IMG/VR virus record: IMGVR_UViG_3300047666_000470
Coordinates: 1-36,028 of that record
Strand: one strand, 5' to 3'
Length of the DNA: 36,028 nt
DNA from: a virus
Part shown: piece after piece, positions 23,895-31,504 of the stretch
Layout of the letters: each line of letters starts with the position of its first letter
How positions within the stretch are numbered: position 1 is the first letter of the stretch
Translations under genes and position numbers: made by a program
Notes under the pieces: generated by a model
Told to the model about the DNA's origin: nothing
Databases searched by the model: none
The model's input: the letters and a program-made list of their open reading frames with translations, nothing else

Positions 23895-24602
23895 TTAGAA
23901 TTTGTACAGTGATTCAGGGTCAACACCATGTTTTTTAGCATAAGAGTCGAATGTTTCTTTCATGTTGTTTACTCGCTCTGTAGTACTAAATCCACCAAGT
24001 TTAAGAACAGTTGCTTCGTTGTTATTACGAGGTACACTGCCACCAAAATTGAGAGAGGGTGATGTTGAATTTTGTTTATCTAAGCCAAACAAGGACTTAA
24101 ATTTAATAGGATTAGCACTTGCTTCAGAGATAATATCTGCATCAGACATACCTAGTTGCTTTGCTCTCTCCCTTAATTTACTCTCATAAGAATCCCCATA
24201 AACCGCCTGAGCAGCACTAATGCTATCCTCTTGGTTCTTCTGAGATAGTGTGTCCTGTTCTTTCTTTGAAAGGGTTGCGGACATCGTACCTAATAGTTCT
24301 TTCTTTAGAGCCTCTATATCAATGGCACTGGTCGGTGCTTCTCGATTTGGCGTTTCACTTGTTCCCTGAGAATTCATACGTGCCAAGGCATCGTCTAACT
24401 TCGTAGATTGGTCTATCTGCGCTCTCAGTTGAGCTAGTTCAGCGTCTTTAGTTTTACCTTCAGCTTTAAGTTGTTCAATAAAAGAATCAGCACTTGTAAT
24501 TTTATTTACTGCATCATCCTTACTAAAGTTTCTCTCACCAATAGTAAATAATGGTTGTGCTTGGTCAGCGGGTGTATCGGTTTTCAAGTCTTGGTCAGAC
24601 AT
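23895..24602 (-). CDS. capsid assembly scaffolding protein
   Basis: The protein has 235 residues and is highly charged and helical. It has a disordered N-terminus (DQDLKTDTPADQAQPLFTIG), a coiled coil at about 40-70 (SFIEQLKAEGKTKDAELAQL) and a second helical part. The C-terminus carries a short helix and FDSYAKKHGVDPESLY, the region that in scaffolds usually contacts the capsid protein. It lies just upstream of the major capsid gene with a 9-base gap. It acts in procapsid assembly and is expected to leave before packaging. Confidence 0.82.
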   Translation of the reverse strand: MSDQDLKTDTPADQAQPLFTIGERNFSKDDAVNKITSADSFIEQLKAEGKTKDAELAQLRAQIDQSTKLDDALARMNSQGTSETPNREAPTSAIDIEALKKELLGTMSATLSKKEQDTLSQKNQEDSISAAQAVYGDSYESKLRERAKQLGMSDADIISEASANPIKFKSLFGLDKQNSTSPSLNFGGSVPRNNNEATVLKLGGFSTTERVNNMKETFDSYAKKHGVDPESLYKF

Positions 24603-24611
24603 TAATAATTC

Positions 24612-24716
24612 CTATTTCTTTTTCATTTTCATTGAAGTTTTAGACATAGCTGGCTTCTTTGCTTTAGGAGCAGGAGCCTTCTTAGCTGGTTTGTATGTAG
24701 TCTTTTTACCCATCAT
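24612..24716 (-). CDS. tiny Lys/Ala/Pro-rich protein (34 aa)
   Basis: ATG at 24716 (or the next ATG at 24713) to TAG at 24612-24614 gives a 34-residue peptide made mostly of Lys, Ala, Pro, Met and Thr (for instance KPAKKAPAPKAKKPAM). It resembles eukaryotic H1-like tails in composition only. It fills the gap between the 48-aa gene and the scaffold gene exactly. It might be a DNA-binding or packaging peptide; no homologue is known to me. Confidence 0.55.
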   Translation of the reverse strand: MMGKKTTYKPAKKAPAPKAKKPAMSKTSMKMKKK

Positions 24717-24718
24717 AA

Positions 24719-24865
24719 TTATTTCTTCTTAGCTGTTTTAGCAGCCCTAGTAAATTGTTTATCGGTGGGAGCGCCTTTAGCTCCTTTCTTCTTCATCTTC
24801 TCACCACTACCAGCAGCGATTCTTTTTTTCTTTGCATTTATATTTGCGTATAAACCTTTAGACAT
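24719..24865 (-). CDS. conserved small phage protein 'KGLYANINAKKKRIAAGSGEK' type (48 aa)
   Basis: I recognise the sequence SKGLYANINAKKKRIAAGSG followed by a GAKGAPTDKQF segment as a small family found in many tailed phages near portal and capsid genes. It is 48 aa, strongly basic, and its function is unknown. Start at 24865, stop TAA at 24719-24721, which is 2 bases from the next gene. Being conserved in virion clusters, it may be an assembly or packaging factor. Confidence 0.75.
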   Translation of the reverse strand: MSKGLYANINAKKKRIAAGSGEKMKKKGAKGAPTDKQFTRAAKTAKKK

Positions 24866-24875
24866 ATTACCTCTG

Positions 24876-25154
24876 TTATACTTTGTAATTCATTTCTTTG
24901 ATTAAAGAACGTAGTATTAATCGCTCTGCTCGATTAGCAATTACTTGATGTTGAAATTCAAAACTTGTAGTAGGAGCAAGAGACTCTTCTTGACTAATCA
25001 AATCTTCAATCCTTGCATTAAACCCTCTAATCCACATAGCAGTCATATCTTTGTCATACCATGCTTTATAATCAGCTACTAATTCTGTTTGCATTTCAGG
25101 TGTTGAACTATTAAATTCTTTTGATAGAAACTTAGGAATCTTAAACTCACTCAT
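24876..25154 (-). CDS. hypothetical protein downstream of portal (92 aa)
   Basis: This 92-residue helical protein starts MSEFKIPKFLSKEFNSS. ATG at 25154 overlaps the portal gene end by 8 bases, a better start than upstream alternatives inside the portal frame. It contains WYDKDMTAMWIRGFNARIED and a C-terminal basic helix. Its place between portal and scaffold suggests a head-assembly or connector helper, but the sequence gives no family. Confidence 0.7.
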   Translation of the reverse strand: MSEFKIPKFLSKEFNSSTPEMQTELVADYKAWYDKDMTAMWIRGFNARIEDLISQEESLAPTTSFEFQHQVIANRAERLILRSLIKEMNYKV

Positions 25155-26907
25155 TACCCATCTCCTGTTCCATCTCAGCATCCATCTGCATTTCTATTGG
25201 ACTTGGTTGTGACATATTCTGCTCCATCTCTTGCTGTGCAAGCATTGTTGCTTCCTCCTCTTCCATAGCTTCATCTATAGCAGCAAACTTCTTAATTACT
25301 TGATAGTTCTCAAAGCCATTCAAAGTCTCCCATACACGAGCTAAATCGTATGTGTTGAAGTGCTTACCAAATATCTGATACATACCACTTTGTTGTAAGT
25401 TTTGTAATGCTGCAAGCTGTTGTAGGTTACGTGCAAAGCGTCTTGCTCCAAAGGGTATAAGCTTACCATTACTGCTAAGGTCTTCCTCTGTCACTTCTAA
25501 TACACTAATAATACCTTCTTCATCTTCTTCTAAGACACTAATAACCGTACTAAAGTTTTCTCTTGCCACCCGTAACTCTGCTGTAACACAAGGCTCAATA
25601 ACATCTTCTTCAAACTGCATAGCCTTATTAATAAAGCCTCTAAAAGCACCATCATTTAAGTTCTGTACTTCGAAAGCTGTCTTTTCTCCTGAAGTCTTAA
25701 AGCCTGTTAACTGTTGAGGAATACGTGCTGCTCTACGTGCCATCTCCGTGTGCATTGTTATTTGGTTGTCATACGTCAATACAGTTGCATCAGGAACAAT
25801 GTCTTGTACACTTCCACCTTCAGGCATAATGTACTTAGTTTGACCTGTTACTTCGTCATATATCTCTTCTACATCACCTACATAAGCTCTATCTGGATTG
25901 GCAAACTTATCAATCGAATCGTTCTTAGAGTTCTCTCTGTGGTTAATCATGTAGTTAATACCAATTAGATTGTCTAACGGGCCTTGACTCCACAAACTAT
26001 CAGGACGAGGCTTCCAGCTACCTTTAAATATTTTAGTCTTAGGTTCAAATCCGTCATATACAACAGTGTTGCCATCAACAACTATAACGCATCTACCCTT
26101 GTGTACTTTTTGTGTTTCTTCATCGTATATGTCCCCATAGAACCACAACAACTCAATCATGCCACTTGTGTAGTATTCTTTAATAGTACCAAACCCTGCT
26201 GGCAGGTATTGTGCATCTTTATATCTGTCTGAGTTGTCTGTACTAGCTCCTGCTCTACGATTAAGTAAGAGACTAAGCTTTGCATCATCTATCTCACTCT
26301 TATCGCCTAAGTTATCTATGAACTCTTTAAACTCTCCTGTTGGGAGGAGGCTTGTGATGATTTTCGGTGTCTTCTTAAATTCTGAAAAAGTTGGATTAAA
26401 AACAATATCATAAGGGCTAATACGAACAGGTTTAGGGCCAAGGAAACCAGTAACAATTTTCCCTTCTTCCATTTCTGTTTCATTAACAAAATCCACCTTT
26501 ACAAAGCAGTTGCCATACCGCACTAAGTCATCAATAACTTTACGGAAAGTAGTACTAAATCCGTTAAGTGCATGTACTTGTTTAATCATGGAAATAAGCT
26601 TTCTACGTTTCTCTGTAGCAATAGCCTTAGCATCATAACCTTTCCAACTAAGCCAATCCTCATGTGGAAATACAGTGGAGAATATAATAGCTATTAGGTC
26701 TTCATGTATCTCAGATATAATAGGAATAAACGTCTTGTGGTCAAAGAACTCACCACCTTCTAGCATAGAAGTATCTGTAGCGTGTATGTAACTATCAATC
26801 TCTGCCCACATATCACAAGCACTTGTACGTACACTGTTCCATTCGTGCTTATACAATGCAATCTCATTTGCTAATTTGGGTTTTTTGCTGTAATTGAGTG
26901 TAATCAT
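25147..26907 (-). CDS. portal protein (head-tail connector)
   Basis: The protein has 586 residues, close to T7 gp8 (536 aa). The N-terminus includes a conserved helical region (DLVRYGNCFVKVDFV near 127-141). The C-terminal half has the signature stem/wing region PQQLTGFKTSGEKTAFEVQN then a helix (FINKAMQFEEDVIEP), typical of podovirus portals. The end is very acidic and Met/Gln-rich (QEMEQNMSQPSPIEMQMDAE). It follows the large terminase with a 1-base overlap (TAATG). It forms the dodecameric ring through which DNA is packaged and ejected. Confidence 0.88.
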   Translation of the reverse strand: MITLNYSKKPKLANEIALYKHEWNSVRTSACDMWAEIDSYIHATDTSMLEGGEFFDHKTFIPIISEIHEDLIAIIFSTVFPHEDWLSWKGYDAKAIATEKRRKLISMIKQVHALNGFSTTFRKVIDDLVRYGNCFVKVDFVNETEMEEGKIVTGFLGPKPVRISPYDIVFNPTFSEFKKTPKIITSLLPTGEFKEFIDNLGDKSEIDDAKLSLLLNRRAGASTDNSDRYKDAQYLPAGFGTIKEYYTSGMIELLWFYGDIYDEETQKVHKGRCVIVVDGNTVVYDGFEPKTKIFKGSWKPRPDSLWSQGPLDNLIGINYMINHRENSKNDSIDKFANPDRAYVGDVEEIYDEVTGQTKYIMPEGGSVQDIVPDATVLTYDNQITMHTEMARRAARIPQQLTGFKTSGEKTAFEVQNLNDGAFRGFINKAMQFEEDVIEPCVTAELRVARENFSTVISVLEEDEEGIISVLEVTEEDLSSNGKLIPFGARRFARNLQQLAALQNLQQSGMYQIFGKHFNTYDLARVWETLNGFENYQVIKKFAAIDEAMEEEEATMLAQQEMEQNMSQPSPIEMQMDAEMEQEMGNE

Positions 26908-28520
26908 TAAGCTCTCTTTCTTCCTCTATTTAAAAACCTACTCTCTGCACTTACTACGTTCTTGTTTCTGTTAGTTGCAAACTTAGGCTTACTCATTCGT
27001 GTACTGTTAGTAACAGCTATCCATAAGGCATCTTTTAAATCATCATGTGGGGGCTTGTTTAGTCTCAATTCTTCTTCTAAGAGTCTGGTGTATCCACCTT
27101 TAGTATGATAGACGCTCTTACCTCGATACAAAGGTTCAAACAGTTGAGCATTACGCTCCTCCTTGCTTCCTTCCCTTTGGTTCTTAGTTTGGTGCTTAAC
27201 TACAAGAGTCTCACCAGCTTTACGTATCTCATCCTGTACAAAGTTAGCTATTACATTACCACCAGCGTTAGTCTCTACAGTTACATCTCTAAAGTTCCAG
27301 TATTGGTGCATCTGTATTACTTTATCGTAATAAACTCTAGCGTCTGCTGTTTGGAAGCGTTGTAAGTCGAGTACGTATAGATACCCATCTGCATCCCATG
27401 CAATAACTGCAATGGCTGTGTAATCTCGTTTAACTTTCTTAGCTCCGCTGCCTTCACTAAAAGCCAAATCCATACCACAAAACACTTTAAGTTCTTTATT
27501 ACCATACCACCACTTACCTTGTCGTTGTTCTAACATCTTAGGCTGCATATACATAAAGCAATCGTTAGTAATCTTGTCTACGGCTGCTGCATTAGGGTCG
27601 TTGTAGTACTGGCAGTAATAGAGTGTTAAGTTAAATGCTTCACTACGTTTCTTACTTAATTCTGTTCTGTTAAAGCCATACCAGTTGCCATCAGGCATTT
27701 GCTGTCTAGGCCATACAAACGTACCACTCCCATCTTTATGCTTACTGTCTTCTACTGTGCGTTCAAACCACTTCCAAAGGGGTCTTGTCTCTGTGCAATT
27801 ACCTTCATCATCAAACACTTCGTATTCTTTTTCTTTCAAGTCTCCGTAGAGGTCATTATCTCCATACCTAGTCCCTACCATCCACTTAATACTACCTGTT
27901 GTAGCAATTGAAGCATAAGACTGATATACCTCTTTAATGTCTTCTCGCTCTGCTGCACTTCGGTAGTTTTCGTTAGTTACTAAGTCATCAAATATACACA
28001 TCTTGTAGTGAGCACCAGTGTTTGTACTTTTTGCACTTGTTGCGGCTACTGTAGGGTCTTTCTCACTCTTAGGGCGTTCAGGGTGGTCTATAGCTATTTC
28101 ACTAATAGTCCAAGTGCCTGTAGGCTTATGTTCGTAGTCTTTAGTTCTAGGATGTATTTCATAATTCAACATCTCAGGCCATAGCTCTCTATGCGCTTCA
28201 CTCTTAAATATATTCTTAATAACAGTAAGCTGTCTTTGTGACAACGTAGGGTTAGAAGAAACATATGTAACAGTAAACCAAGGAAACTTAGTAATAGCCC
28301 AACTACATGCTACAGCAATACAAAAACTCTTCTGATGGTCACGAGGTACTAAGGCTGCTGCATTATCACCTTCACCGCCTGTAAGCGCTCCATTAAGAGA
28401 CTGCTCAAAAAACATAAACATCTCTCTGTGCAAGTCACCAAAGTACCGATTAGGAAACATAATTTGAGCGTATGTGTATAAGCTGTCTTCACACTCTTCT
28501 CTTATGTTATCAATACTCAT
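26907..28520 (-). CDS. terminase large subunit (TerL)
   Basis: This is a 537-residue packaging motor with ATPase and nuclease domains. The Walker A-like loop is LVPRDHQKS (57-65), with K64 and S65; the usual glycine before the lysine is Gln. Walker B is MCIFDDL (acidic D178-D179). The nuclease domain shows RNase H-type acidic residues: D351 in GMDLAFSEG, D366 (RDYTAI), E416 (VTVETNAGG) and D493/D494/D497 (PHDDLKDALW). Start overlaps the upstream gene as ATGA, stop overlaps portal. TerL precedes portal here, whereas T7 has gp19 at the other end of its late genes. Confidence 0.93.
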   Translation of the reverse strand: MSIDNIREECEDSLYTYAQIMFPNRYFGDLHREMFMFFEQSLNGALTGGEGDNAAALVPRDHQKSFCIAVACSWAITKFPWFTVTYVSSNPTLSQRQLTVIKNIFKSEAHRELWPEMLNYEIHPRTKDYEHKPTGTWTISEIAIDHPERPKSEKDPTVAATSAKSTNTGAHYKMCIFDDLVTNENYRSAAEREDIKEVYQSYASIATTGSIKWMVGTRYGDNDLYGDLKEKEYEVFDDEGNCTETRPLWKWFERTVEDSKHKDGSGTFVWPRQQMPDGNWYGFNRTELSKKRSEAFNLTLYYCQYYNDPNAAAVDKITNDCFMYMQPKMLEQRQGKWWYGNKELKVFCGMDLAFSEGSGAKKVKRDYTAIAVIAWDADGYLYVLDLQRFQTADARVYYDKVIQMHQYWNFRDVTVETNAGGNVIANFVQDEIRKAGETLVVKHQTKNQREGSKEERNAQLFEPLYRGKSVYHTKGGYTRLLEEELRLNKPPHDDLKDALWIAVTNSTRMSKPKFATNRNKNVVSAESRFLNRGRKRA

Positions 28521-28846
28521 TCACTACTGTCCTTGCCTAGTATCTTAAATGTAAGGAGTCTCATGTCACTATGTATCTCAGCAATCATCTTGCTAGTGGC
28601 TTTTAACTCTTCTCTTGTCTCTGTAATGCTTGTCTGTAAAGGAAGTACTATGTGTTGCTGTATTTCCTCTTTATCATAATAGTGTTTATTAAGTTTCAAT
28701 TCCAGCTCTCCTAGTTTCTGTTCAGAGAGAGACTGTCTTGCATCCAACTTGTTTAAATATCCTTTAGTAAACCAACCTAATAAACCAATAGTAGGCAACC
28801 ATACGTACTTGAGGAGTAAAGCAAGTCCTCCCACTTCAGCACTCAT
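28517..28846 (-). CDS. single-pass membrane protein with coiled coil (109 aa)
   Basis: A hydrophobic segment at about 6-27 (GGLALLLKYVWLPTIGLLGW) is followed by a long charged coiled coil (about 32-98). It lies between the two terminase subunits. In T7 the same interval holds the spanin Rz gene between gp18 and gp19, so an Rz-like (i-spanin) or XhlA-like lysis role is possible. No embedded Rz1 lipobox was noticed. A structural membrane anchor is the other option. It overlaps both terminase genes (ATGA on each side). Confidence 0.6.
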   Translation of the reverse strand: MSAEVGGLALLLKYVWLPTIGLLGWFTKGYLNKLDARQSLSEQKLGELELKLNKHYYDKEEIQQHIVLPLQTSITETREELKATSKMIAEIHSDMRLLTFKILGKDSSE

Positions 28847-29328
28847 CGTTTAACCTTCGCATACAAACTCTCTACATTACTTACCTTCGCTTTAGGCTTC
28901 TTTGTTTCTGGTCTGCCTTTAGCAGCCTGTTTACCTTGCTGCTCGTATATAAACTTAGCAGCAGTAACATTACCATTACCCACTTCTTTCATAAGAATAC
29001 TTTCACTCTCAGCTTTCTTACGTAACTCTTGTTCTTCTTTCCAATCATCAAGCCCTTGATACTTTAATCCTGCGCTCGTCACATGCCCCTTAACAAACCA
29101 ATCCAAAGAACAAAGCTTTTTCCAATGCTCCCAGCTTTCTACAATCTTAATAGCTGCTTCATACTCACTGTTACAGTCTCTATACAAAGCACTAACACTT
29201 TTGTACTCTATCCCTTTTTGAGATACGTAGTCTTCTGAGCGGAGAGTGTAGGGCGCATCTGGCTTGTTAAACTCATAGAACAAGCCTTGTGTTAGTTGTA
29301 TTCCATTATCTGCTTTGTATTTTGACAT
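28843..29328 (-). CDS. terminase small subunit (TerS)
   Basis: This 161-residue protein has features seen in small terminases of podoviruses: APYTLRSEDYVSQKGIEYKS, a W-E-H-W segment (SWEHWKKLCSLDWFVKGH), a helical middle with EEQELRKKAESESILM, and a C-terminal basic tail (KGRPETKKPKAKV). It recognises the phage DNA for packaging and loads TerL. A ring-forming helical domain is expected in the middle. It lies 9 bases from the end of the spike gene and overlaps the next gene by ATGA. Confidence 0.8.
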   Translation of the reverse strand: MSKYKADNGIQLTQGLFYEFNKPDAPYTLRSEDYVSQKGIEYKSVSALYRDCNSEYEAAIKIVESWEHWKKLCSLDWFVKGHVTSAGLKYQGLDDWKEEQELRKKAESESILMKEVGNGNVTAAKFIYEQQGKQAAKGRPETKKPKAKVSNVESLYAKVKR

Positions 29329-29337
29329 AAGTACTCT

Positions 29338-31452
29338 TTACAACGTTACAATAGTGTTGCTAACAAAATCAAAAGAACCGCCATTAACTAAACTACCAGC
29401 AGAACCTCCCGCATTAACTAGCGTTAAGAAACTAGAATTACCTGTGCTTTCAGAAAGGACACCTGATGTGTACGTCACACCACTCACATCTAAGTATACT
29501 TGTCCCATCACCTTACCATTTGTATTAAGTCTTACTGCTCTTGCATTACCACCTGTGCCGGTAACCTTTACCGTTACATTACTTAAATATAACTTTGCGT
29601 TTGTTAAATCAAACAATTGTGTAAAATTAACATTAGCACCTGTAGCTTCAAGCGTTGTGCCTGTCATTTGCATATTCATGTTCTGTATTTCAACTAAACT
29701 CTGTGGTTGGACTAGACGTACATTACCACCATTGATACTTACAGATAACTCACCTCTCAAATTGGAAGAAGGAGGTACAATAAAAGTTAAACCAATAACA
29801 GCAGTTACACACGTAGGGTCATTTATCTGAATTTGTCCTGATGCTGTATCCCCAAATCTAATATGAGCATAATCATTGTTTATAACAGGTGTAGGCCCAA
29901 CAGTTTCCCCTCCAATTATCTTAGTATCTCTTCCTCTTAGCTGGAAAGTACAAGGGTAGGTTGCAGAACTACGTAGGGGGTCAAGACTCTTACAATTAAT
30001 AAACTGTGTGCGTCTCGCTCCATCATGGTCATCCCAAGGAGCACCTAATGCGCCAATAGAAATACCATCTCGTATAGTCATACCACGAGTAGGGCCATAG
30101 TCTTCAGGGCTATCTACTCCACTTGTAACACCTGTTGCATTAGATGTAACTACGTGACGAAAGAACTTACCAAAAGGTGCATGATATACATTGTGATAAC
30201 CTGCTGCATCATTAGCTAAATAACCAAGACTTCCTGTGTTATCTGTATAGCCTGTACCTGATAGATAGTAATTACCTAAATAACTACTTTTTAAATTAAC
30301 TACAATCTTGCCATGATTCTCAACGTCTAATGTAATAGTAGGCTTGTATATTCCTTCTAAGTTTATAACATCTTCCGTATTAGTAATGTTGCTTACAAAG
30401 TTTCCTTTAAAAGAAAAACGTTTCTTACTCATACGGGCTACACGAACGTTGTTAGCTGTATTATAAACATCTTCAAGTCTGCAAGTAAGATAGATAAAGC
30501 CACTTGCTACATCTATTACTTCTGCAAACTCACCCTTACGTCTGTTACTTCTACCGTCAAAAACATCAAGCTCATCATTAAATACTTTTACTGCATCCCC
30601 TTTAGCGTATGTACTAGAATCACTTACTGTAAGCCTAATAACATCAACTGTAGAGCCATTGACAGTAAGAACAACAAGGTCTATAGCACTAACAGAGAGA
30701 ATATTTTGAAAGGGCTGTACGATGGTTATAGCTCGTTCTGTTGCTACAATCCACTTACCTACACCATTAATTTCTATTTCAAACTCTTTACCACCTGTAA
30801 CATTAAGTCTACTACAAGAAAAGTTTTCTTTTTGATTGATAGTAACAACACCACCTTCATCACAAGCTGTGTAAGCGGCTGTAAGGGCTATGAGGTTAGC
30901 TGCTGCTGAGTTTACATGAGTAAATCCAAAGTCTTCTGCTTTGAAGTATTTAGTAATGGCTGTAGCTTCTCTGTCTACAACTGTCTGGTCTGTAGCAATT
31001 CCTACTTCTGTTAGGATGCTGTTTGCAGGGAATGTATTAAGAAATTGTATTTGACTGCCACTAACAATTACGTAGTCTGTATTAAGAACAAGCTTTCCAC
31101 CAAGAGTGCTAGGTGTGGAGATAAAATAAGAAGAGTTAAATGCAGATAGAGATACTGACACTAATGTCTGACCTGCACCAATTGTGTAGCTAAATTCTTT
31201 TTGTAGGTTTAAGCCAGCAAGTGCTCCAATTTCTGCTGCGTTTAAATCCGCAAGTCTTACAGGAGAATTTGCAGAGGCAGGAGCAGGTAGATTAAGAATA
31301 GAATTGCTATTCATATCAATACTTGCTTCCATCTGATTAGGAGTATCTCCTTTACGAGAAAGAGTATCTGCTATAGCTGTTGATATCAAATCCAATTGTG
31401 AATCCAATTCTCCTATTGTATTAGGAGTTCCTGTCTTTGTATATCTTGCCAT
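29338..31452 (-). CDS. tail spike with shared N-terminal anchor and pectin-lyase-like beta-helix (704 aa)
   Basis: Residues 1-70 form a virion-anchor module (MARYTKTGTPNTIGELDSQL, then IADTLSR and later NLPAPASANSPVRLADL), nearly the same pattern as in the neighbouring 627-aa spike. After a beta-rich neck, about residues 170-210 read FGFTHVNSAAANLIALTAAY then a Glu-Gly-Gly-Val-Val turn, the usual start of a pectin-lyase-like right-handed beta-helix. Such spikes bind, and often cut, capsular or O-antigen polysaccharide. Catalytic residues cannot be assigned by eye. It is upstream of TerS in the late operon, and is likely trimeric. Confidence 0.82.
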   Translation of the reverse strand: MARYTKTGTPNTIGELDSQLDLISTAIADTLSRKGDTPNQMEASIDMNSNSILNLPAPASANSPVRLADLNAAEIGALAGLNLQKEFSYTIGAGQTLVSVSLSAFNSSYFISTPSTLGGKLVLNTDYVIVSGSQIQFLNTFPANSILTEVGIATDQTVVDREATAITKYFKAEDFGFTHVNSAAANLIALTAAYTACDEGGVVTINQKENFSCSRLNVTGGKEFEIEINGVGKWIVATERAITIVQPFQNILSVSAIDLVVLTVNGSTVDVIRLTVSDSSTYAKGDAVKVFNDELDVFDGRSNRRKGEFAEVIDVASGFIYLTCRLEDVYNTANNVRVARMSKKRFSFKGNFVSNITNTEDVINLEGIYKPTITLDVENHGKIVVNLKSSYLGNYYLSGTGYTDNTGSLGYLANDAAGYHNVYHAPFGKFFRHVVTSNATGVTSGVDSPEDYGPTRGMTIRDGISIGALGAPWDDHDGARRTQFINCKSLDPLRSSATYPCTFQLRGRDTKIIGGETVGPTPVINNDYAHIRFGDTASGQIQINDPTCVTAVIGLTFIVPPSSNLRGELSVSINGGNVRLVQPQSLVEIQNMNMQMTGTTLEATGANVNFTQLFDLTNAKLYLSNVTVKVTGTGGNARAVRLNTNGKVMGQVYLDVSGVTYTSGVLSESTGNSSFLTLVNAGGSAGSLVNGGSFDFVSNTIVTL

Positions 31453-31504
31453 TCTTTTTCCTGTAAATTTGATATAAGTTTATTAGTTAGTCTTACAAAT
31501 AAAA

